A DNA stretch of 64,000 bases, taken from Epiperipatus broadwayi. Taxonomy: Eukaryota; Onychophora; Udeonychophora; Euonychophora; Peripatidae. Position 1 is the first letter of the stretch, and every line of letters starts with the position of its first letter. The stretch lies in NCBI GenBank assembly GCA_028023455.1, contig JAQFVV010000352.1, positions 342,501 to 406,500 on the forward strand. Direction: 5' to 3'. Below, in pieces: positions 12,001 through 22,124 of the stretch. The translations under genes were made by a program, and so were the position numbers. The notes beneath the pieces are model-generated. The model was given only the letters and a program-made list of their open reading frames with translations, did not search any database and was not told the DNA's origin.

Positions 12001-13764
12001 AAGTTATTATTTCTAAATTAATTTATAGTTTATAAATTATTTACATTGAATTTTTTAATCAACTTGGCATGCTTGACTTAGTTTGACTTGATTTGGATAT
12101 CCATATAATACTTGCGCATTTATAATTAACATATTCAGGTAAGAATTAATTTCTCCATCTATAACGTCCAGCGTTTTAGATTACTACAATATAATACTCT
12201 TATTATATTACGATTTTAAATAATCATCTTTATAATCTATTTGCCTTTTCAAATCGTCAATATTTAATCTTTTAAGCACAAAGACTTAACAAGGCAAGTA
12301 TTTATAAAACTTACTACTGTTTCTTATATCTTTACTTAAGATATTCTTTAATTCTATAATTTGTCAAAAATACTTTTTTTACAGAAGTATTTTTATTTCT
12401 TTAAAATATCTATTAATAACAGACAATAGTAATTTAATTTTAAAACTATTTATAGTCCAAAATACTACTTTTCTCCATCTTATAGTTTTCTGTACTAATC
12501 CAGCGTCTGTTACTTTTCTAGCATAAAGTTTCTGATATATTTCTCCGATACGTGATGTTTCCATTGATTATTTGTACGTAAATTGAGTTTCGATATTGAG
12601 AAGACGAATAGGGAATTATTAAGTTACTACTGCATACTTATCATTTAAAATTATAAAATTATATACAATAACACTCTTATGATTTTAAAACTGATTCTTA
12701 AGAGCGTTTATAAATTTACTTAGCTATTTTCTTAATAGCACAAACGACTTAGAAGTTTTATTGTAGAGAGCCCCCCTCAACAATTGAATCCAGCTTATAT
12801 ACTGCCAGAAACTCCTTATCTGATTGGTATGTTTAAACAATCAAACTTTGCTTATTTACATATTTATCAACACACTATTAAAAATAAAATAATGACTTAT
12901 TTAATATTTAATATTATTACATTTTAAAAATAATTTTATCGTTTATTTAAATCTACCAAACATTTTTTTAAAATATTCTTTCTCACTTGGTTTAAATCTT
13001 AACTTTTATAAGATCATTTAAAATAAACTAAATCTTTTTAAATACGTTATATTTTTAAGACAATATTTTTAAAATCAAATTTAATATTTTACATTAATAT
13101 CTTTATTTTTATCTCGTGATAACTCACGTATTATTTATAAATTTATAACATGATTTTGTAAAATAGTTATGCAACTTTATTAGACAACTTCCACGCGTGT
13201 GTGTATAACATCTGTTCTTTATAACACAAGAACGCTTGTCTAAAAATAAACTTAACAATTGCTTTTTTAAAATAAATATTTATTTTTAAAATAAATAAGA
13301 TATTATATCAGATTTTAAAATAATTATTTGATATGATTAAAATCAAATATTAATCTCAATTTAAGTACTTATAATTTAAAATATTTTTATTCACTTTTAG
13401 CATATATTTTAAATTAAAAAATATCTTTGTCTAATTTTAACTTGTCTTTTAAATACTTTAGCTTTAAACATTTGTTATTAAACATATTAATGCAGTATTA
13501 CATCATAATCATCATCATTTTAAATATCTTCTCAATATCAACACAATTCACATATCAAATACTCATAGATTGCTTTAATTAAACTTATGGTAACATTACC
13601 ACAAGCAAAGTCAACATCACACATTTAAAATACTTCTTAAATTTAAAATTTTCCACTAGATTAGCACAAAACTTAAATGGTGACCCATACAAAAGGGCAC
13701 AATATATATTCACTTGTATTAATAAAACCAAATAATATATTTTAAAGTTATATAAAAATTTTTA
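9008..13764 (+). other. very long (~4.8 kb) non-coding leader of the gypsy element
   Basis: Between the primer site and the first ORF lie about 4.76 kb without a credible coding frame on the plus strand. Most gypsy leaders are a few hundred bases. The stretch is AT-rich, with a (TA)n run at 9452-9468. A loosely repeated motif containing CCAGCGT or CCAGTC recurs near 11533, 11778, 12167 and 12500, suggesting decayed tandem units of about 300-400 bases. A minus-strand promoter-like site lies at 12793-12827. Nested insertion of another element into the leader is possible, but I found no terminal repeats to prove it. Confidence 0.6.
12793..12827 (-). promoter_or_regulatory. antisense CCAAT/TATA promoter-like site
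   Basis: On the minus strand CCAAT (12823-12827) is followed about 21 bases later by TATATAAGC (12793-12801). The spacing and motifs suit a pol II core promoter. Transcription would run leftward into the leader, where the first frame is a 61-codon ORF at 12379-12564 with no recognisable domain. This is prediction only. Confidence 0.3.
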
Positions 13765-15057
13765 ATGTTAACTAGAAGTAAGAAATATTTATTAAACATG
13801 GATCTTAAGCATTTACCAGAATCAGATAGTAGTAGTGATAGTGAAATAGAAATGACTACCACTGTTGTTGAGAAAGAAGCTAAGTATAGCCAAGCATCTG
13901 GGGGGTTTATAACCAAAACTAAACATTTCCAACAGATGCAGGAAGAAAGCCAGATAGTTTTTCAAACTCAAGAAACCCATACTAATGAAGTTACTCATAT
14001 ACCCAGAGTTGAAATAACACAAACTACTGAGAATATGATGGCCATGCAACTAATGATACAGACTATGATGGAAAAGTTAGAAGCGAGTTTAAAGAAAGAA
14101 ATGGCAGCCAATAACAGTAGTTTAAAAGAAATGGCAGCAAATAACATTATTATAAGAGAAGAAATGGCAGCCAATAACAGTAGTTTAAAAGAAGAAATGG
14201 CAGCCAATAACAGTAGTTTAAAAGAAGAAATGGCAGCAAATAACAGTATTTTAAGAGAAGAAATGGCAGCCAATTTCAATAATTTAAACATTAATATGGA
14301 TATAAAAATGAAGGAATTTGAAAGTAAACTATCTGCAGATATGGAACGATTATCTTTAGGTTTAAATAGTGTCCAAGAAGATAATAAAAAATTGAAACTG
14401 GCTATGTTTGAAATGAGGAAAGAGATAGATGAGAAGGACATAAAGTGTCAACAGAGATTGGAAAAATTCAAGCACACTATCACCAGCCAACTGGATACTA
14501 AATATGAAGAAGTACAACAAAATCATGTACATTTTAAGGAAGAAGTATTTGCTGAACAGGATAGACACCAAATCAAAATTCAGGAAGAAGTTAGTATCAT
14601 TAACACCAAAATTGAGCAACTTCACTCCCGATTAAATAAGAAAGTGGAATTGAATAACAAATCTTTTGAAGAGATGAGTCAAAATGTAAAGCATTTGGAG
14701 GAAAAGATAGCTTCTAGTGAATTTGAGACTCTTCTGAATGATGTAAAATTAGGAACAGTAATTGAAGGCATAAAAGGAATTCAGGACCAAATGGAACATA
14801 TGGATAAAGCCACTAATCAAAGATTTGAAGCAATTGAAACTCATTTACACCAAAAGGCATATAGAATGGAAATGCAGCCTGATGAGGTTGATAGATCAAC
14901 ACAAACTAATTATGTGAATGAAGATAAGTTAGGAAATGATTTAGAAATAGTTTTCAAAGACAGTAGCAAGGATGATGACCCCTATTTGGGACCTATTTGG
15001 TCACGTCAAATACCTCTGGAGATAGAAGATTCTCCTTGTAATTTTAACTTGGAATAG
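13765..15057 (+). CDS. coiled-coil leader/Gag-associated protein of the gypsy element
   Basis: Intact 430-codon ORF with ATG at 13765 and TAG at 15055. The N-terminus (MLTRSKK) is basic, followed by an acidic Ser/Asp/Glu-rich stretch. Residues about 113-177 consist of six tandem 11-residue units of the form EEMAANNSSLK, encoded by 30-33-base repeats at 14101-14295. The rest to about residue 370 is Lys/Glu/Gln-rich, predicted helical and coiled-coil. The C-terminus is acidic. No zinc knuckle, protease or enzymatic motif is visible. Position just before the capsid region suggests a Gag N-terminal extension or a separate structural protein that oligomerises. Comparable charged coiled-coil segments precede capsid in other arthropod-type gypsy elements. 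It is the only long undamaged gene of the element. The exact function is unknown. Confidence 0.8.
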   Translation: MLTRSKKYLLNMDLKHLPESDSSSDSEIEMTTTVVEKEAKYSQASGGFITKTKHFQQMQEESQIVFQTQETHTNEVTHIPRVEITQTTENMMAMQLMIQTMMEKLEASLKKEMAANNSSLKEMAANNIIIREEMAANNSSLKEEMAANNSSLKEEMAANNSILREEMAANFNNLNINMDIKMKEFESKLSADMERLSLGLNSVQEDNKKLKLAMFEMRKEIDEKDIKCQQRLEKFKHTITSQLDTKYEEVQQNHVHFKEEVFAEQDRHQIKIQEEVSIINTKIEQLHSRLNKKVELNNKSFEEMSQNVKHLEEKIASSEFETLLNDVKLGTVIEGIKGIQDQMEHMDKATNQRFEAIETHLHQKAYRMEMQPDEVDRSTQTNYVNEDKLGNDLEIVFKDSSKDDDPYLGPIWSRQIPLEIEDSPCNFNLE

Positions 15058-15074
15058 TATCGAACAATTGCCAG

Positions 15075-15916
15075 ATGAATCAAAATACACAAGTACCTAT
15101 TCAACCAATTAACTCAATGGAGATGACTAATATGAATAACCGCACAGCTCAAATTAGTGCAATTAACCAGTTTGTGAAGTTGAAAAACTTTAAAGGTTTA
15201 GTTAATGAGGCCCCTATGGAACACCTTAGAAGCCTTAATTTATACTTCTCAGTTAATCACAATTTGTCTGAGGCAGAGAAACTTATTATTGCTTATAGCC
15301 ACTTACAAGGTGACACACTAATGTGGTGGGAATCATTGTTCCAAACTCCATCCACATTTGATGGCTATCAAAACCTTTTAGTCAAGAACTTTTGGAACAG
15401 AGATAAACAAGAAGCTCTTTTTATCAGCTATTTCAAGAAAAATATCAGCAAACACCAGGAGAAACACTTACCAAATTTTTCTGCCACCAAGTAACAAGAC
15501 TTAGAACATTGAATACTTACCACCTGAGTGAACGTGACATGATAAGAATTATCAAAATAAATTTGCCTTTAAAAATTGGGCAAGTACTATTATACACCAA
15601 TGCTAGAAACATTGAGCAAGTAGCCAAATTGTTAAATAGCATTGATTTAAATTCAGCTAATGTTTCAAATAGGACGCCTGAAAAACAAAAAGAAGAAATG
15701 GCCATCAATACCATTTACTACAAAAAACGAAAAAATAATAATGACCCTTATCATTGGAAGGGAAAATCCATGAAATCCTCTCCTTACATATGGACTCCTG
15801 ATAGAACCCAAGTTAATAGTGGGAAAAACAAAACAAATCCCCATAATAGCCCAGGGAATAATCCAAAGCCAGGGTGCAGTAACCATGTACCTACTATCTT
15901 TCCAAAACCAAACTAG
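15075..15916 (+). pseudogene. gag: gag capsid region, frameshifted
   Basis: Starts with an ATG 17 bases after the previous stop, in the -1 frame relative to it. The first part (15075 to about 15425) has the Retrotrans_gag signature: a helical segment, then LMWWESL, then FWNRDKQEA. A frameshift near 15425 moves the continuation into the frame of 15509-15916, which is open upstream of its ATG. There the last capsid helices (NARNIEQVAKLLNSIDL) and a basic, Asn/Pro-rich tail follow. No CCHC zinc knuckle is evident, which is unusual though not unknown in this group. Gag would form the virus-like particle. The single frameshift makes this copy defective. Confidence 0.8.
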
Positions 15917-16511
15917 ATGGTATTTGAGGCCATGTTCCTCACCTCAAGAAACCGTAAATGCAATGAGGAACACTAGTCAAACCATAATTGGAGAAATCAC
16001 TAATCTAATGTGCTCATGGGATGACAAAGCAACCAATTTTGCTTTGCAAAGCTGCCCCATGATAGAGATTTTGTTTGAGGGTTTGCTAGTAAAAGCCTTA
16101 TTAGACTCAGGTAGCCAAATTTCAGTTATATCAGACAATTTCTATCATAAGGTTCTGATTAAAAATCCAAACATTAAGACCCTACCACTGAAATCAGTAC
16201 AAGTCACCATGGCAAACAATAGAAAAGCTAAACTAGCACAAAAACAAATCTGGGTTCAATTGAACATTGGCCAAACAGTTCTCTATCATGTGTTTTTAAT
16301 ACTGAATGGCTTAATACATGATGTCATCTTAGGGGCAGATTTCCTGCATAAAAACCATTGTTTTATTGATTTCTCTGATAAGACAGTTAGGGTAAGTGAT
16401 GAGATCTTGGAGATGACATTGCTTCCAAGATATGACCTACCTGAAGTTGACTGCATAATATCTACCATCCAGAAGCACTCATGGACCAAAAAATCGCACA
16501 ATCCAACTTGA
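15819..16511 (+). pseudogene. pro: retropepsin-like aspartic protease region of pol
   Basis: Frame overlapping the end of gag by about 100 bases. The catalytic motif LLDSGSQISVIS (DSG type) is followed by a flap region and the ILGADFL motif typical of gypsy proteases. The aspartic protease acts as a dimer to cut the Gag-Pol polyprotein. The active-site residues are intact, but the frame ends at 16511. The linker to RT lies in another frame (16481-16756), so the polyprotein is interrupted. The gag-to-protease overlap could be a natural frameshift site; the later breaks look like damage. Confidence 0.8.
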
Positions 16512-18159
16512 TTGGAAGTGATAGTATGAAGAAATTGCGATCAGTTATAAATCAGTTTAGCCCAATTTTCTCAGAAATACCAGGGATAATAGAGGGTTTC
16601 CAGCAAAGAATAAGACACATTCATGACCAACCATTCCAATCCAGATCGTATCCTATTCCATATCAGTATCGTGAAGAGATAACTAAGCAAATCAACAAGA
16701 TGCTAGATTGGAAATTATTTCCAAATGTTCTTCACCTTATTGTAATCCAATTGTAACTGTGAAGAAAAAAGATGGGTCGATGAGATTTTGTTTGGATGCT
16801 CGTCAACTAAACAAAATTACAGTTCCTGATAGAAACATTCCACCGCCCAACCACAAATTATTCATGAAATTTGGAAATAAGAAGGTATTCTCTACCTTTG
16901 ATTTAACCTCCAGTTATTGGCAAATCGAACTCCATCCTGATGATCGCCAATATACTGCTTTCCGGTATGAGGGTTTCACTTATCATTTTAATAGGATGCC
17001 CTTTGGATTGATCAATAGTGGTTCTGGTTTAATAAGGTGCCTGGACAAAACCCTTTCACCTGAGGTTAAACAGATTGCAATCATTTATGTGGATGATATA
17101 GTAATAGCATCTACTACAGTTGAGGAACATCTTCAACACCTAACTATATTCTTTAAAGAGTGTTTAAAAAAGGGGATAAAGGTCAACTTCAAGAAGAGTA
17201 CTTTAGTTTGTAATGAGGTAGTCTTTTTAGGTCACATCATTGGTTGCAATGGGATAAGACCACATCCGGACAAAATCATTGCCATACAGAACTTTCCAAA
17301 GCCCACTAATAAAAAAAAAATTAGATCATTCTTGGGACTATGTAATTTCTACAATCGTTTTTATCAAAAGTTCTCTGACCACATGGAACCATTACTAAAA
17401 CTCCTTAGAAAGGATGAAAAGTGGAACTGGACTAATGAACAAGATGATGCATTTTCAAAGATTAAAACAGGGTTTTTAGAGCAAACCATCTTAGCCTTCC
17501 CTGATTTTAACAAACCATTTATTGTTCAAATGGACAGCAGTGGTTTTGGATTAGGGGTAACATTGTCCCAGATCCAGGAGGATGGTCAACCCGGTGTCCT
17601 CTATTTCATCAGCCGCCTTTTGAAAGGTCCAGAATTAAATTATACAGTCACCGAGAAGGAAGCACTAGCAATAGTGTGGGCCTTCCAAAAGTTTCGACAA
17701 ATGCTTCTTGGATCAGAGGTGATAGTGGTCACAGATCACAAAAGCCTCGAATTCCTGAATCACAGCTACTTGACCAACAGTCGTTTAATCCGGTGGAGCT
17801 TGTTATTACAGGAATTTAATTACACTGTTCAATATTGCAAAGGATCCGAGAATGTTGTAGCAGATGTGCTCAGTCGAAACCCATGTAGGTCAGAACAATA
17901 TAACCTGTCAGTAGATAATACCTACATTACTAACATCAATCTAATTAATGATAAGAATGTAGAGAACGATTTAGAAAAATTACAAGGCATACAGTCAAAG
18001 GATCCTGAATTAAACCCAATAATTAAAGCTTTAAATGGGGAGAAAGTTCTGCATGTGCCAAAAGATCTCACATTATACAAGATAGAAAACCAGGTCTTAT
18101 TATATAATATAAATTCACCTACGGATGAGTGGAGGGTAGTAATACCTAAATCTATTTGA
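16481..18159 (+). pseudogene. pol: reverse transcriptase and RNase H of Ty3/gypsy pol
   Basis: The N-terminal RT linker (frame starting at 16481) shifts near 16720 into the 483-codon frame 16708-18159. RT motifs are clear: VKKKDGSMRFCLDAR, FSTFDLTSSYWQ (first catalytic Asp), MPFGLINS, and YVDDIVIAS (catalytic pair). RNase H follows from about 17515 with QMDSSG, TEKEALA, VTDHKSL and VADVLSR, covering the four acidic positions, although the first motif is usually TDAS. The enzymes copy element RNA into DNA and degrade the template. The frame ends at an in-frame TGA (18157-18159), after which the integrase continues in the same frame, so that stop is a point mutation. Confidence 0.93.
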
Positions 18160-19174
18160 ATCCCACTCATAAGACATATACATAGTTTATATGGACATTT
18201 TGGTGCTCATAAAACTGAGCATACTATTAAAAATTGGTTTTACTGGCCAAAAATGTATCGTGATGTCCTCAGCATACTTCGGGACTCTCTGAATTGTTTA
18301 AAAGCTAAGCCAGTAAACCAAAAATATGGTGGTTCATTAAGATCAATCATACCAGAAAGACCAAATGAGATCCTAGTGATAGACTATTATGGGCCATTAC
18401 CTCCATTCAACAAGCAAAAATACTTGTTAGTCACCTATGATCTCTTTTTAAGTATGTGTCTGCTTACCCAATACCCCAAGCTAATACCAGACATACGATC
18501 AAGGTATTAGACACCCTCCAATTTCTATTGATAGGGAAGCCTGGAACCATCTTAACAGATCATGGCACCCCTTTTCTATCAAAGGAATGGAAAAAATGGG
18601 TGGAAAAATCACAGATCAAACATGTGCTTACATGCATTAGGAATCCACAATCAAACCCTTGGGAACGCATAATGCGGGAGCTCGGACGTTTGTTCAGGAC
18701 CTATTTGTGAAATGAGCATAAGGGTTGGGTAAAGCAAACAAAGTGTGTAGTCAATTATATTAACTGGAGCATAAACGAATCAACAGGATTCGCGCCCATT
18801 AGACTACATTTACACCAACTCACACCTATTTTATTCACTGCATATCAACCCCCAGTATATCCCACAGAAATAAATGTGGAACAGGAAAGACTACAAGCAT
18901 ATGAAAGACTCAAGAAAATGGCTGACCTAAGAAATAAAGATAAAAAAGGAAAGGTATATCATAATTTTAAAGTGGGGGACAAAGTCTTGATAAAAACCCC
19001 ACATGTAAGTAAACCACAAGATAATATGTACCATAAGTTTTTTATCAATATGAAGGACCATTTACAGTAGTAAAACAATCTGGTCATAATTCATATTGGA
19101 TTGATATTGGAGGAGAGGTATGTGGAACATATAATGCCCGTATCTTAAAACCATATCTTGGAACCTCCATATGA
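18160..19174 (+). pseudogene. integrase of Ty3/gypsy pol, broken
   Basis: The zinc-binding domain starts in the RT frame (HSLYGHFGAHKTEH), but one of the two expected cysteines is missing in DSLNCLKAK. The catalytic core has Asp in VIDYYGPLP, Asp in TILTDHGTPF and Glu in NPWERIMREL, the DDE triad. A frameshift near 18450, a TGA at 18708-18710 and a one-base shift near 19042 break it. The C-terminal domain shows the GPF/Y-type module (YEGPFTVV) and ends at TGA 19172-19174. No chromodomain follows. Integrase inserts the DNA copy into the genome; this one cannot be active. Confidence 0.88.
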
Positions 19175-19801
19175 ACATACAGTTGCTTTATAGAATGCGA
19201 ACCCAGTTGGAATAATAACTAGGAGTGATAGTTAAAGCACAGTAAGAGAAAATCAATATCAGAGAAAATATTTATATTTATATCTAGGTGATTAAAAAAA
19301 AAGTATAACTAGGGATATTATATTTATATTTTTTTTTGTTGATGAGGATATACCCAGGTTAATGTTTTAAAAGCATTGGGTTATCTTGACAATAACCGAG
19401 ATAGAAGAGTCAATCCATACAGTGTAATGGATGCTCTAATATTTAGTTAGACCTTCAAAAAATCCAGTAAGACTCAAAAAAGGAGCAGGATAAAGGCTAA
19501 CAAATAAATTTATGTGTCGTCTAAATAGAGACACATTACCGGTTTATTGTTTGGTCCACATAGCCATCAATAGAGAAAAAAATTTCCTTAAGTTCAAATC
19601 ACACTTTAAATGATATATGATTTAACCATAAAAAGAAAGTGTAATTTTGAAAGACTAGCTGATAAAATTCTAGCAACATTGGAGTATTTTTTTTTTTTTG
19701 TAAAACCCTTCATTGAAACCTAACTCAATCCAGCATTAAACAAATGCGTACTTATATGTTAGTGATAAAATTCTATCCATAAGTTAGAATTTTAACCCTG
19801 T
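19175..19801 (+). other. 3' non-coding region between integrase and polypurine tract
   Basis: About 630 bases with no open frame of note and no envelope-like gene (no signal peptide or long frame). It contains poly-A/T runs (19692-19700, 19331-19337) and ends at the polypurine tract. Confidence 0.65.
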
Positions 19802-19812
19802 AAGAGAAGGGG
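19802..19812 (+). promoter_or_regulatory. polypurine tract
   Basis: AAGAGAAGGGG followed by TT and then the TGTAG start of the 3' LTR. Its purine-only composition and position are those of the plus-strand primer in LTR elements. Confidence 0.85.
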
Positions 19813-19814
19813 TT

Positions 19815-22124
19815 TGTAGTGATGAGCTACAATTAGCCACACCATCCAATTATTTAAGACACTCTACCAATTGGAGTCACATAACATATTTGCTTAACTA
19901 ATAAATTGCCAAGCAAATTGTAATATTAACATTTTTTTTTCTTTCCAACATATACATGTGTATAAACAATTTTTTTATTTCTAGAGAAGTAATAAAAGCC
20001 AATAAATTAATAGAGAAACAGATAGGTATATTAACACTAGAATACAATGTATTATATGTTAATAATTGGGGATAACTACATAAAAAACTTACACATCAAC
20101 TTAAGAGAGATAAATAAATAAAAACAATGACTGGATTAAAATGTAAACATAAGGCAACCATTTGTGGAGATGAAATTTGGGGAAATGAAATTTAAAATAT
20201 TTATAAATTATTATTTTTTTATTTATAATCCCATTTATTTTTATTACGTCATTTAAACAATAGAAAATGTCAAGGTTAAAATGCTTAAAATAACTTCACG
20301 CGACAGAACGCCGTATTAAAGGTTATAATTTTCTTCTGCATTTGAAGATGGAACATTATTATTATTTTTCTACTTAAAAATAAATTCAAATACAAAACAG
20401 ATATGAGTGTTTGAATTTAAATGTATAAATATTTATATATTTAAATATTTATCAAAATGATCAAAACCTGAAATTTTAAAGCAATCATTTTGAAAAGTAA
20501 GAAGTTTGAAATTATTTGCTAATTAGACAAATAAGAGAAACTTAAGCTTTGCAGAAATATTCAATAATTATTTGTTTTGATATATAGTAATATTGTCATT
20601 GAAATTTTGAAAAGCAAATGAATTAATAAATATATATTAATTTTATATCATGATGGCTTGCTAAAAAAGTTTATACCATGGGGTAATAATATGCCCATCA
20701 ATAAAGCCATAAAAGTTTAAGAATTTTACCTGCCCATTTAGGAGAAACTTAAAAACCATCTTTGTTTTAAATAAAATGTCTAACAAAATTCAGGACAGGA
20801 TAAATGGAGGACACTATTATTTCTTGACTCAGACAAGAAATTGCAAATTCGTCATGGGAATAAAACTTCATCTCCATTCCTAGGAATTTATTTAACAAAT
20901 GAACAGTTTCCCAGACTCATCAAACTTTATTTAACATAATGGGATATAAATTGTAATTTTTTTTTGTTTTATTATTTTGTATATATGTAAGTTTTATGTA
21001 TTATTTTCGTTTCTACAAATGGAAGCTAATGTGAATAATTTTTGGAGTACTCTGTATGAGAGTAATAAGGGGGGAAAACTTAAATATATATTTTTATCAT
21101 TTATAATTGTAATAAGAATAAAAAAAATTAATAGTTTTGACCACCAACTGACTGACTTTTGACAACTATAGAAAATTAGGAGGTAAGAAATTTTAATATC
21201 ATCTTATATTAAGTAAAACACACTGATAGATTTTTCTATTATTAATTAAACTTACCTTAATATTGCTTTTATAAATCAATGATTTATAATCATTGATTTA
21301 TCTAGACAACAAATATTTTGTTGTTGTTGTTGTTGTTATGCTTGTATATATATTTTAAATTAGCCAGTTAAAAATCGAAATCACGTGTACATATTATGAT
21401 TTTATATATTCGTTGTTGTAAATAATTAGACAAGTAAATGAACTTCTACCATTGGGTTTAGGGCAAGGGTTTTATTTTATTAATATCATTATAGATATCG
21501 ATGTGGTAGAGATTCATTCTTGACAAAATAAATTACATATATCAGAATTAATTGTTATTCATACTTCATATTTTTTGTTAGTCAATAAATGTTTATATAA
21601 TTTATTATTTTGGTTTGGTCTCTAACTCATCATTATTTCAATATCCACCATCAGCTTTATAGTTCTTCATTATTCACACATCCATTATAAACATTATTAT
21701 CTTATTTAGTTTTACACTTATTAATATTATTAATGTAATAGAGGAAATACATATACATATTTAAGCCATTTATTATAACTTTTAATACATATATACTTAT
21801 ACTGCACATACATATTTTTTATATATCATATGCTTAATTGAGTTTTAGTGTGATATCTTTCCCTGATAAGAGAGCTCAGGCAATTACTCCCTGAGTTTGA
21901 ATACTGTGGTATAACGTGGCTATATAGGGGTGAGAATTGGATGAACTGACCCAAATTGTATCTAAGTTAATAAAAATAGGTAGAGCTAGTATATTGGAAG
22001 TAGGTACAATCATAGGTTATGTATTTCATCGTGTAATCACTTGCATCCTATCCGAAGACCCAAAGTCCGACCATAGTAAGATGCGAAACCCCTATCTCTC
22101 CAGGAATCCGACCAGCCCGTTACA
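19815..22124 (+). repeat. 3' LTR of the gypsy element
   Basis: Matches the 5' LTR from TGTAG to GTTACA but is about 50 bases shorter, mainly through absence of the 43-base segment present at 8667-8709. The outer flank begins ATATATATAT. A frame opening at 21937 inside the LTR runs on without a stop into the adjacent Penelope RT sequence to 22536. Confidence 0.92.

Larger units (their letters stand above)
6626..22124 (+). mobile_element. Ty3/gypsy LTR retrotransposon, ~15.5 kb, both LTRs present
   Basis: Two direct repeats of about 2.3 kb (6626-8987 and 19815-22124) begin TGTAGTGATG and end CCCGTTACA. A primer-binding site follows the left one and a polypurine tract precedes the right one. 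The internal order is leader, coiled-coil ORF, gag, protease, RT, RNase H, integrase, which is the Ty3/gypsy order. RT and integrase are of the type seen in the 412/mdg1 branch of insect elements (inference from motif style). Flanks on both sides are ATATAT, fitting a 4-6 base target duplication but uninformative because the site is an AT run. No envelope gene is seen. The polyprotein is broken at several points, so this copy cannot be autonomous. Confidence 0.93.

Noticed and set aside
13995-14441. 148-codon minus-strand ORF with Leu/Ala/Ile repeats
   Set aside because: Antisense of the 33-base repeats in the coiled-coil ORF.
19175-19801. Envelope gene after integrase
   Set aside because: No long frame, signal peptide or transmembrane segment; the region is non-coding, so this is a retrotransposon and not an errantivirus-like element.
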